Shown: positions 34,344 to 51,000 of the stretch, piece by piece
Layout: each line of letters begins with the position of its first letter
How positions within the stretch are numbered: position 1 is the first letter of the stretch
Assembly: GCA_947561715.1 (NCBI GenBank)
Contig: OX387197.1
Span: 23,834,266 to 23,898,265, forward strand
Length of the DNA: 64,000 nt
Direction: 5' to 3'
Source: Ascidia mentula
Taxonomy: Eukaryota > Chordata > Ascidiacea > Phlebobranchia > Ascidiidae
Program-made: the position numbers and the translations under genes
The notes under the pieces: model-generated
Databases searched by the model: none
The model's input: only the letters and a program-made list of their open reading frames with translations
Told to the model about the DNA's origin: nothing

Positions 34344-37300
34344 TTTCTACGCAAGCAGTGCCTTAGCAGACAAAAATAATACTGACCACAGGCTCTTTCA
34401 GCTTCTATAAGCCAATAACTTTCACTTACAAACGAAACTTTACATCCATCTCAATCTCACTTCCGTCTTTTCTAATCGCACTACCCGCGTATAGCCATCT
34501 TGATTGGGGCATCGAATTTTGTTTTTATCCACACATATAAAGTAATTTCCATCCTATTCAAAACGTTTGTTACGCACCGAAACGTCACTGCGTTCTTACG
34601 TGTGTTTATATATTTACACATCAATTTTTGAAACCAAACAGTCACATCATATCAATGCAAATGAGGACTATAGTCTGCACTTCGATACATATTTGTTTGA
34701 GTGTTGATTACTGGTTATATACGATTGCACTTGTCCAGGCAACTTTACCCATTGCTTTAATGATACCCTTTGAAATGCAAATTATAAAAATCCACTCATT
34801 TTATGGCAAACTACTTTTATATAGCTCCAAACACTACGGTTATCTCAGGTCAATACGCCGATGCAAAATTGACAGCGAACTATCGACAAAATATGACCAT
34901 TGGGTGTCGCACCATAGTTAATTGTCTTGATCCCTGGGATATGCTTATCTGGTCAGCGACAAAAAGTACAAATATTTAATTTCAATGTCACTTCGCTTTC
35001 GATCGCCGCGGTGTTGGTATAACTGGAGTTGATGCTGAGCTGAGTTGTGACAAAATACAAGAAAGCAGCACCAGGTACAACCACGATTGACGTAGATTGT
35101 TCGCTTCTTGCAAATATGGGTTTGACTTTCGAAAATACGCAAGTAACTTTTGTTATACTATAAAAAAAGATCGGTCTGCCATCATGTGTTGTAAGAAGTT
35201 TCGTTTCATAGTGATAAAAAAGCTTGCTGACTTTTGATTCAGAAACTTTCTAGGGGTTTACTTTGCCGCTACGTCATTACCGTTATCATTACCGTAGTTT
35301 CGTGTCTAAATGTAGTCTTCTTGGTATACAGGTCAAACATGTGCCAAGCACTCTATAACGGTCTGGTTTCGACATTCTATGTTGTAAAGCCTCAATATTT
35401 GTTGCCCTTTAGATGGCGCGCGCGAGCCTATGTGTAATGGTCTTCATTTTGCAAGCACCATTATACGGGATTTGTAGCTTATGTTTGCTTGCCGGTAAAT
35501 GGTCGCAGATCGGTCAATATCATGTCAATATTTCATTTGTTCCATAGGTTTTATTTTATGGTCTGCTAATAAATAAAGTTGGCAATATTATCTCAGAAAT
35601 GTAGGGAATATCGGTGGAATTATCTAAAACAGTGTTTCCAGTCAATCGGTTCGCCTTCCTTTTAAAACCTCACCTCAATTTTATATAAAATCTCCTGCCA
35701 GAAAATTTGTTTTGGTTGAAAATCACTTGTCTAAATTCATCCACTGAAAGTATTGGGCTGCTATTCAACCATCAGTATCCATGTACGAAAAAAAGTTTAT
35801 TCGCACAGCTCATTGTGATTTTTCACATGTTTGGCAGTTGGAATCTTATCTTATTTTCCTAAATACTTGCCCCTAGTCATTGTTCTGCATCAAATTCAAA
35901 TAAATTACAAAATGGAATGGTTAAACAAATTTTTGGCCCCCAAACAAGCTCTTGCAGTCAATAAGCTTCAATGGTTTAAAAACGTTTGCTTAGAGGTTGT
36001 CCACCAAAGGCATAGAACCCCTCAGCCACAAAAAAGGTATTTTTTCAATTTCGGTCAATTATTTCCTTGGCGCATTCGCTGTCTTAATATTTGCTTTCGT
36101 TTGGTGCCTGGGGATCAAACACGAGTCGGTGGAGGGTGTCTGGTTACCCCGAAGCGGGTGAGTGTAGGGCCTCGTTAATCACCGTGAGTGACAAGGCAGT
36201 GACAAAACTCGGCTCCGCTTGCGTTGAACCACGACCGACTCCTTAGCGAAAGCAACCAAAGTAACTCTTTGGCTAATCAAGAAGTGATCGAACTGGCACT
36301 AAATGTGTCCGTATCGGCAATTTGACTCTGAGGTCCAGTGGTCAAGTTCCAGTAACTTGCCGAGATTTCGGGCTGTAAAAAAGCCACTGTTGGTTTTTCG
36401 GGGGCCACACGGGTCCTCGTGTTTGTTTTGCTGCGGGCTTGTATCAAAATATTTGGTTAAACCTAGCAGCACGTATTGGCAAACAGCCTGTACCTCCGGC
36501 ACTCGTAAGATCACTTTTGCATGGGACGGGTGCTGGAATGAAGGCGGCCACGCGATGACAAACGGCTCGGTCAACTCTTGAACCGGCCATTTCTGGGGCG
36601 AAACGTCAACACTCCGGGAGATAGCGTCACCAGATCGCATGGGAAACAGAAATATTTCCCTCCATCGAGTTTGTGTTCATTTGGGGGTGGCGACGCTCCC
36701 TTTGTGGCGTCATAATTGCACCAATCAGAAAAACACTTTGCGTTTCTGGCGTTCCTTTCGACTATACGTGGTGGTTGCTCTAAACCAGGAGATCCATTTT
36801 TTCGTATATCCTGCAACGCGCTACCTTTACCAGTTGAGAAATCCCTTAAAATATTAAGATTGTGTATGGACTGACAATCTGTTAATATTCCAAAACTCAT
36901 ATTAAATGCCTTTTTGAAACAAATATTTTAGATGTACAACAGGACACTCAATGTAAAAAACAACACAACGTGTTTCCTGGAGTTGGTTTTCATCGACACG
37001 TTCATCAAATGCTAAAAATTTATATGTTAAAATTTTTGCCTTCGTAGTGATAACTTTGCGCCGACAGAATAAGCTGGCACATTTTGCATATAAACGCCCG
37101 TGATGATGAAGAAATGAAAGTACAACAGTCCAATAACCTCAAACTGACAGTTTATTTGGCTACATCAGCTAATCCTGCGTTTATGCGTAATCCAAACAAT
37201 GCCATAATTGTTTGTTATTCGAAAAGTAACCATAATGACTCAAAAGCGCTCTTGTTTACGAACAAAAGTAGCAATAGGTAAGCAAATACGCTTTGAGGTC

Positions 37301-40300
37301 TGTATTGTTTACAAGGATCTTTAGTTGCGTATTTTACAAAAAAGTTGTTTCATCAAACAGTCCACAAACAATACACTTGAAAACAGGAAGTGAAATGCAA
37401 AAGTAAGTTCAACTTTCTGTTTCATTTTTTAGATTGGAAATTCTTGTGTAATATTTACATTATTTTTAGTGGTAAATTAAATAAATACAGATTTAATTAC
37501 TTCTCGCTTCTGAAACTGATTAGCAGCAAAATTCTTTTGTATAATGCGGGGGGTCTTATGCCAAACATATCCGCAAAGCAGTCAATATTTGAAAGTAATG
37601 AATGGCTCTCCAGTCAAAAATTCAGTCGCACCTGTTGGCAAATATCAATTCCTCTTTGTGTGCCGCTGGTGCGTCGCAAATATATGCACACGCCTTGTTC
37701 TTCTGCCTATTTCGACACGGGTCAATTTGAGTACAAACGACGGACGACTAGGCCATTTGCATCCAATGGGTAGTTATTAAAGGCCAAAGAAGCGAGAAAA
37801 ATTATGCGTTACTCCGGTAAGCGACACGCAATACCTACAATTAGACACAGCGCAGTATGTCGGTGGTCTTTGAGCGTTTGCATGGCGTATATAGTTGTTT
37901 CAAGTGACACACCGCTTTGTTCGCATTATGAAAGCTAAAACAATGGGAGGAAAGAATTTGGTTTTCTAGGACTTTCTAGGACAATATCCAATACCTTAAA
38001 GAAAATCGATTGGAGAAGCGATTTTACATATATTCAATCTCGTTTTTTGGGCAGTTGTATCGTCGGAAATGACGTCACTTGATAACGTCATTTATTTTTC
38101 TGTCAGCACACTCGAGCACCACATAGAATTGACCTTGTACTTTATTTCACAACCGCGACTTGTATTCACGAGGCATCCAGTGGGTTTCTCACTAACGTCG
38201 CATTTTATAGGTGTGTCGTCGAGTGGTTGTCCCAATTTCGGCAACGTCGCCAAAATGTAAAGTGCGATACGAAGCACTTCGCACATTTGAAGAAGATACA
38301 ATGGTCGGTTCGCCGCGTGTGGCCCATTGTTTTGTCAAACACGTTTCAAGCGCTCGTTTCGAAATAGTCCCTTCTTATAAATCGGTTGCTTTCTTGCTTT
38401 AATAAAACTTTTGTTGTGTGGCTGAAGTTCACTACGTGAGACCACGAAGCTGTTGAGCATTTTTTTTCAAAAATCGATCGCAAATATATCAGGTTAAATT
38501 GACAAAAACGTTTAAGACAATCGGAACGGTTGTCAACACAGCGAAATAAAGTCTAATGAACACCATTGTGGAGCAAGATTATGATCTTGCGTTTCTTATT
38601 TGAAAATAATCAAAATCTGTTGGATTAACAGCAAACCCGGCAATTCATGCACATCATACATGCTTTAACAAAAATTGCATGTCTGTTGTAAAGCTACAAC
38701 GGGGCCAGCAGATGATGCACATAGACAATTGGGGTCCTGAAAGTTAAAACAACACCAATAGGAAGGTCATGGGCGCACACGACCTTGAACAACTGCGCAG
38801 CCGCCGAGCGCAACCTCTTGCCGCCGTAAACAAATACGGAAGGAGGCGCGGGTCTTATTTGCCGCCGTTGCGTTCTGTAAACAGGATTACAAGTTAAGAC
38901 TGCTGATGCAACACCGTATTTCCCATGTTACGCAAATCAACCGAAGATGGACGTCTGCTTGGATGTGGAGAGGATCTAAAAGTTGATGTTGATGTGGTTT
39001 AATTCTTAAAACGTTTCCAATTTTATTTAAAGTTGTTTGAGTTTTGAGGCCTATTATATAATACGTAAGATATAGATTTCAATAATAGGCCCACATATCT
39101 GGCTATGCAGAAGGTAACGTACATCGCAAACCTTTCAAAAAATTGTAGTTCGAAATGCCACATTATCAAAGAATGTATCGTATTTTGTATGTAATGTGTC
39201 AGAGGCCGTTGGTGTTTACCCATACAGGGAGCAATGTATTTGGAAACCTTAGAGCCCGGAGTTGTATACGCTGTAATCCGACATAAACACAATGACAACA
39301 ATTATTCTTACTCCTGACAACAAGGGAAACACGAGCTGCAGTTTATTACAGGTGTGGGCCACAAACTGATCAAGGGGCTCTTTTCTATAGCCCCGGTCTT
39401 TGCATTCTATACCTTAATGTTTGAAGCCTCGGCAAGCATATATTACCCATTTTCAGGGCGGGTGCAAAGCGATCAGCGGTGTAGTTTTAACGGGACCCAT
39501 CGCTCAGCGCTTTAAGCCCCCATTCGCGAACAGACCAGCGGTCGGGTGAGCCCCCCTAATACCTGATAAACACAGGTGGCAAATTAGAGTATTTGTAGAT
39601 GCCGGGCCCTCGCCCTGGCTGGGGGGCTAATTGGAGGCACCAAAACACGCGCCCGTACCGCTTGTTGGCCCGCACGGCTTCGCGCGGGATCACGCCCGAC
39701 AAAACAATGCGTTGCGACTTTAAAGCCCGCGCTCTTTGCCCCCTCTCAGCGCTCTTCATTATACACGCGGCTTAGGCAACGCCTGCAAACCCGGGACTGG
39801 GATTACGCGAAGAAATCTGACTGAAACAAATCAACTTTGCCCGAGCGCTTTTGCTCTTGCCCGATCGTGCTCCACACAACATCTGCGTTTGTTTTAGCCT
39901 TTGATTGAAAATCTAAAGCGTCAAAGACAAACGGTCTTCACATTGCATGGTTATATATGTGCCAAAGCACCTGTTCGGTGTTGCAACCGCTCGGCTGTCA
40001 TCAGTTTTAAAGTAGATGGAAAGAATTTTTTCGACGTAGTTCAACTCCAGAAAATGTTTAACTCGCACTCGCGTCTTCCCGCAGTTCGATTACTTTTCGG
40101 AAGCGGAATTTAAGGTGAACAGGTCGCTTCCTTTCGTTTTCGCGCGAAGCGGCGTCGAAAAATCGTGCAACACCAATAATTATACTTCACGGCGAAAACA
40201 TGACACTGTTACATGTGTCATTTGGCATCATACTATGACACATGTTATGTACAGTGTTCCAAGCAAGGCTTAGCCGTGCATTCGTCTCTGGGAACGATCC

Positions 40301-41726
40301 TATTCGATAACTTGAAGCCATGGACGCTTGTCTTCCAACCGATCAAACTTACCACTTTGTATCATTATCAAAATAATCCCCTTATTGCCGCAACGTCCAG
40401 CCAATTGCGAGAAGCGCTTAAATCCGCGCCAACGCGGTCGCTTTGATGCACCTACGCCGCCGCGGATTATTTGACAGAAACGCATGTAGTGCGTCAATCA
40501 ATTCGAGTGCGCCATGCTGTTTGTTGAGATGATACGGTGCGTTAATTACGGAGTTTAAGCCGTGCGGCCTTTCGCGCTGCTTTGGCCTTTGTTCGCGCTC
40601 TGCAACATTTGAAAATATTCGGATTTGCGCTTGAACATCAAGAGGAGTCGTTTCTGCCCGTCCATCAACTGGGCCGTGTGAACGCTTGCGCTGTTTCAAT
40701 CAACGTAATTGTTTTCATGCGAAGTCGATTGGTAATTGCCGCTGCTTGGTCTAAGTCGCAGCGATCTGTCACTCCACTCTTCAAAGATAATTGTCGCAGA
40801 ATCTACGCGATTTCTCCAATTTCGGTTTCCTGACGACGGAATCCTGCAACGCGACAGCGAAATTTCGCCTTCTTACCGAACGGCCATCGCCCCCAAAAGC
40901 GCTCCAGTCGCGTTTCAAAATATGTTCCGTTCTCTTACAACAGCCCCAAAACGTGCCTCGGCTGCAATCCCACACCCAGTCATGCAGCTTGGTGATTGCC
41001 GGGTCCACAAGCGCGACCCAAGTGCAGAGTTTATTCATAGATATATCGTGATCGCGATCTTGCTTGTAATTAAAACACCCAGTTGGCAATTGCACTGCTC
41101 CACCGGTGGTAACAGGTGGCATCTGTTGAATCCGAACTTGAATCAACGAACCAGGATTGGCATCGGACAGAAATAGCCGGTGTGTAATTTGTGTAATTGG
41201 ACCGCTTTACTTTTTAGACGCAACATCGCTTAATTTTGGAATAAGAGAGAATCCGTAAAGATTGCCAAATTTAGACGATGACACCTCCTTCTTGTCTGAC
41301 GTCTATTAACCTCTGGGCCAACAATGAGATATAGGAAAGAAAATTTCTTTTTTGTCCACAAGCTTTCAAGATATAAGTTACTTTTGCATCAAATTACCAT
41401 CACCCTTCAACCCAACCCCCATTAACGGCGGTATCGTTGTCGCGTGAAGCATGACGCAGTCCACTTGTGAAGGGACAAGTTTTTGAAGCGTCATTTGTAC
41501 GAAACGATCCACACAAAACCCTGAAAAAAAGCAAAGCATTTTATCGCAAAAACAAGTGCGGAAAATGATAAATACGTTGGGCAATTTGGTCGGATATTTT
41601 TCAAACTTTCTGGAAAAGCAATTGCACACACTGGTCTCGGTCCGTAGAAAAAAAACTGCATCTTCAAAAAACAATGAGGGCGAAGAAAAACATTAAATTA
41701 CAGAGAAAACAAGATGGAAAGGTCGA

Positions 41727-41757
41727 AAACAGTGGCCATCTGTCTGCAGCTTACACA
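41727..41757. repeat. Dispersed repeat, copy 1
   Basis: Shares cagtggccatctgtctgcag and neighbouring bases with 55850-55880, in the same orientation. Similarity fades outside about 30 bases in this copy. Confidence 0.55.
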
Positions 41758-43204
41758 ATTCATACTACTGGCCCCACTTTGCTTATCAAACACATTATAT
41801 TTCATAACAGCCTTTAAATAGATTTTATTCTGGCAACACGTAAGCACAGTTGGCGATGATGGTGCGTGGTGGTGACGTTCGTGCCAGTAGTGGTCACTCC
41901 GTACTTCCAATGAGACACTTAATACTAGCGTTACGAACACATGTTAGATATGATGTAAGATCACTTGCGTGACACATTCACGTAAAAATATATATTTCCC
42001 GGTGGTGAGGTGAGGTATGAGACGTTCATGTGCTAGGGGGCCTCTCGGGTCGAACAAGTTCACGTGTTTTGTATCAATTTGCTCAATGAAATACAGTTAT
42101 AATGCATAATATATAAGCAAGGGTATGAAAAATGTTGTAAAATGTTCATGCACCCGCCAAGGTCGCATGAAGCTTGGGTATTTGTTGTAATCCTGTAAAC
42201 GTGCTGACGTATGCAATACACGAAGAACGAATTCATTTCAACCTACTTTAATTTTTGCTTGGAACGGATAAACATCCCTGATCTTATACACGATCTTGGA
42301 ACACAACCAACGAGCATGAGTTGACGGTGGCACAAATTACGTTATCACGCGTGCGAATTCCGTAATCCCTTTCAACTGCACGGCCACCTGCTCCACTGGA
42401 GGAATTTCACCCGCTTTCGACGCGAGAATACATCAAACTGCCGTCGGCGGGGATCCGGGCGTGCTTCTTGCCTTTGATCGGCTGGAACAGAACATCTATC
42501 ACCCGTAGGCGAAGCAAGAAAATGAGCAGTCCCTTGTGGACGTCCCCGCTGCCTCGCTCTATCGCTCCACACGTAATCGAGCGAACGACAAGTTGCCAAA
42601 CACAGCCTCCTGTTTTGTTTGCAGTCGATCACTCCTTGCGGCGGGGGGAGTCTTTGTTGGAACGCGACAGTTGTTTTGTGTGCGTAGCGGTGTTTACCCA
42701 TACTGGGGCCCGGGCAGCTCCGGTTTGATCACCACCCTCTCGTCTACAGCGTGGAGTGGATCTTCGAGAAGACCCCGAATTTCGGTCAGGTTTTGCTTGT
42801 TTGAAAGCCATTTGCGCTGAACCTATACGCGATGGTTTGGCACAGAATTTGGACTTGCGGTGCGGTTGCTTTTACGCGCGCAAATCACCAAATAATCGCT
42901 TTTAGCGCAATTTGCTTATTACGAAGCTTGGTAATTGGACCCTGCGCCCACTACCAAGGAAGTTTGAACAACGGATGCTCTTGTTTGGGGGTTGTTTTCA
43001 ATTAAAATAAGCTCGGTATTTTGCAATTGCCAAAATTTTCCGGTTAGCGCCTTCAGGGGCCCCATTAATCAAGCAAGTTTCTGAAATGCTGTACGGAGAA
43101 CTAAGGTTAAACAACTCCGCGATAAATAAGGTTCGAGACCAAGGGGTTGTAAAGTAAAGGCCTCAGCAGTTGAGTGATTTTGACCACTATTTTCTCACTC
43201 TATT

Positions 43205-43260
43205 GATGCTACAGCAGTGGTCTGTTGCGCCCAAGGTCGTGAGTTCAAACCTCACCGGAA
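43205..43260 (+). repeat. tRNA-like (SINE-type) fragment
   Basis: GTGAG-TTCAAAC-CTCAC at 43239-43255 forms a perfect tRNA T-arm with a B-box-like core. A weak A-box-like cagcagtgg lies about 30 bases upstream. There is no acceptor stem or anticodon arm, so this is not a functional tRNA gene; a SINE remnant is the better reading. Confidence 0.3.
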
Positions 43261-43641
43261 ACACTATCTCCGGCTTGTGAAAGTGGCTTTGGTTTTTCTG
43301 TCACTGTCACCAAACGTGTTCAATGTGCACACATTTATCACATCTTGACAGTCTCGATTTGCGTTTTTCCGGCCCTGGTTAAACCTTTGCCACTTATTCT
43401 GATTGATTTCTAATTGCCACGCGAAAAACACCTGTCGAGTGAGCTTAGTGAGTGTCACACCGTCACGCCCTCCTCTTGAAACTGTGTCCTGATCTGCGGG
43501 CGCTGACCTCACCGTCGTAGTCAGCGCGGAACATCAAACGCCAAAACCGGTATAACGTCACAATGATGGTTTAATTACGCAACGGCAGATCGAACAAAAA
43601 CAACAACAAAAAGTACGGTTTTGGCGTTAACGACAAGAGTG

Positions 43642-48090
<4,449 letters not shown>

Positions 48091-51000
48091 GGCAAGTTCT
48101 CTGCTATCTCGATCGACGGGATGTGGTGGCAAGTTCGCAAGGCGCGTCCTATAATCCAGAGCAGTGGGTCCTTCTTCGGGCGTTTCTGCGAAGAGGTTAC
48201 AGTTGCGTCACTCGCCTAAATCCACTAGAGAAATCGTGTGCGCAGTCTCGCATTCACACGCCACACAAAGCCATTGTTGTCGGATTTGCGTATGAACTTG
48301 GCCGCAGTCGAGCGCTTTGAAGAAACGAGAAAGTTCGAACGCGCTGGTGTTCTGCGCGCGACCTCTTCTTAATTGCGCGGTGCAAGCGACTGTCAGATCA
48401 TGGACAAATAGCTACTTGTTGTGATGCCCAAGCCGGCGCAATTATAATAAAAATAACACCGTTCGTTACAGGATTAGCGACAGGAAGATCGGATTTTTAT
48501 TGTTGATTTCTGCTTGTTGCGGTATTGTTTTTGTTCGTCTTCGCCGCCCAAATATGGCCTCGAGATGTTGACTTAGCGTAATTGCCCAAGATACGCATAC
48601 TTTATGTGTCGAGTTTTTCAGGTATTTGCTGTTGCAGACCGTTCTGCTTTGTTTTTTTTAACTGCGCAGACGATCGAACAACGAAACTTCAAATTTAGTC
48701 TTTCCCTGGTTCTAATAAAAATTCAATTCATATTATTTCCTCCATCGCCCGCAAAATAAACAAAAATACTAAATGGAATGCAATAAATTGAATAAATTGG
48801 AGCGACGAGTGACCGTTAAAAATATACCTGGTCTTACGAAACCGGTAGTGGGAAAATTTCCCACCCCAAGCAGCCCTCCTCCTTCATTTCAGGTACCGCC
48901 CCGACATTGACCAGGTCACAACCAATTAATGTGTGAGAATGTGTGAGGCGTGTTCGCTTCTTAATACCAACTTTTGGTCCTGATCACAGTGTCCTAGTTT
49001 GGGCGCCTCCCGTCCAATGAGCGGAAGCTAATTACCGCGCGTGCCCCTGCTGAACAGTAAAAGTCACTCGAAAACGCGCGCGTCAATGTGCTTTCGGACC
49101 GATTTATTTGCTATGTTACGCACCTCGTTGCTTGGTAATTGGTAGCTGCTGCCCTGCGATTTACGCTCGATTATGGAAACATGAGTCATATGAGGTTAAC
49201 GAATTTGTTTTCAAGCCCACAACGCCCGATCAAAATATGTTTTTGGTGTTTTAAACACACTGTTTTGTCACGTGCGAACTTGGTGGCACAGCGGGTAGAT
49301 GTCTGATACCACCTGTGTAAAATGGTGTAGAGTTTTGCTGATGGATTTAGAGGAAAAATAGATGTTTGCAGTGAGCAAAACAAAATGTCCGATGTTTGGT
49401 TTTTCGAAAGGGAAAGTTTTTTTGGGATTAGTTTCCTTTATTTTTACCAGAAGGTCTTTTTCACACTTTTCTGTGACCCGATATGTATGTGTTCGAATTT
49501 TCTTTCTGTGGCAAAGATTCGTTCCAAAGGTTTCATTTTGTTTCATAAATTTTCCCTAAATTTTTTAACCCAGTCCAGACCACGCAAATCACAAAAAGCA
49601 CTCAAATTCTGTTTCGAAAACCTACACTTAACAAATCATAAATTAATTTATCTGACAGTGCTAAGCAACAAACACAATACTTCTAAACGAGTTCTTTTTG
49701 AACTTGTTTTTTGCCTAAAGAACGGGGTAGGGCAATAAATTTAAATTCCTATCATGACCTAAAAACATTCCAATACCCAAACCGTTCTATTCAGTGGAAA
49801 TCCCACACTGATGCATGTTTTCATTACAACAAAGAGCACTTGAAATTATCGCGGACGTTTTGACATTCGATGTTGGCGGCGCTGCCAGCGAAGCGATTTT
49901 GGTTTAGACTAATTTCAAATCACCGCCGCGTTGTTACAATGCTTGCAATTACGTTGGAATTTTCATCAAAAAATCTCTAATTGGGTCTAACAGGTACGGA
50001 GAATTGGTTCGTTTTGTTTAAAATATTACCGTACTTAAATCTAATTGCGTGCTTAAACTGTTATAAAACTATTCATCAGAGAGCCAATGTTATACTATTT
50101 TCGGTAATTTACCGATTATGTTGTTTCAGATCAACGCATGGAGAAGTAGCGAATATTTTAGTCCGGCCACAGGAGTTTTGCAATGATATGTGCGAATAAT
50201 TGCTTTTACGAGATTTTGTGATCACAAATCTAGGTTGATGCGTTATTTATTTTATGTTGTCTATCGACCTTCACGCTGATTGGGGTAAAAACTGATTTGA
50301 CAAACGACTGGGGTCCCAGAAAAAAGCGGATTCGAAAATAGGAACCGCGATCCTAAAAGTTTAGACAACCCCGCTTTGAGTTGTGGTTAATGATTAATTT
50401 ATTCTACAAGTACGCCATTTTGGGGTAATAGAAATAAATATTAAAATTTCGTTCCAGCATAAAAACTAAAATATTTGCGTTTAGGGAGTGGATCTGTCGC
50501 ACAGATTTTTCCAGCGGAGACTCGTCAAAGAGCTTGACAAGGTTGCACGGTTCGCGCCTCAGTCGAAACGTGTAAACCCACTTAAGGTGCAACCCAGCTT
50601 TGACAGCTAATAGCGCATACCGATGCTCACCGGCAACAATAAGGTCTTTACCCAAACATCATAAAATCGTGTTTAAACTGAAAGCGTCTTCTCCCAATCG
50701 GCTCAAGGTCAGTACAAGTGCATCAGATGCGGATAGGTGGCAATCAGCGCGTTCTTAGCAGGTGCGCGAAGGACCTACTAACACTGAAGCTTCACGCCAT
50801 CACGTCAGAGCTTCGCAAAGCTCGTTGAAGCCAACAAGTCCCACTTAAACATGTGAAATTTGGTCACTCCTTCTGTGGTGCCTTTTGTTTTTCAACGCTT
50901 TTTATATGTTGACAGTAAGGTTCGATATTGCTAGCTAAACAGTTCTTGCGCGTCTGTCACACCATGACCGGCGGGTTCTCGCGAAATGGGCAAGCTTCGG

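Larger units (their letters stand above)
31200..34940. repeat. Segmental tandem duplication around a receptor-like gene
   Basis: Two units are homologous by eye: about 31200-32410 and about 32570-34940. The 3' flank matches (31230-31650 with 32575-33060, for example gtaagaatgtcgaatat in both). The 5' flank matches (31830-32110 with 34360-34620, for example ccatctcaatctcacttccg in both). The outer ends match (32345-32400 with 34885-34943, ttgggtgtcgcaccatagtt in both). The right unit has the gene at 33348-34343 between its flanks; the left unit joins the two flanks directly and lacks the gene. Confidence 0.75.
34941..43641. other. 8.7 kb without a recognised gene, downstream of FoxG
   Basis: No family motif was found on either strand. 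Several blocks are clearly more GC-rich than the rest (about 38780-38880, 39440-39860, 40380-41150 and 42360-42830); longer chance frames cluster there and overlap on both strands without homology. Two adjacent minus-strand frames at 36299-36900 were considered and not accepted. A small hairpin with 11-bp perfect arms lies at 40211-40245. FoxG enhancers are plausible contents. Confidence 0.4.

Noticed and set aside
40201-40250. Small hairpin acatgtgtcat / atgacacatgt
   Set aside because: 11-bp arms with a 13-base spacer are not rare in a window this size and there is no element context.
40418-41176. Overlapping 80-146 codon frames on both strands
   Set aside because: They overlap on both strands in a GC-rich block, most have non-ATG starts, and none shows a family motif or good splice context.
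42372-42830. Minus-strand frames rich in Arg, including a 70-codon frame with FQPIKGKKHARIPADG
   Set aside because: Looks protein-like in composition but has no homology I can name, no start codon and no supporting splice partners.
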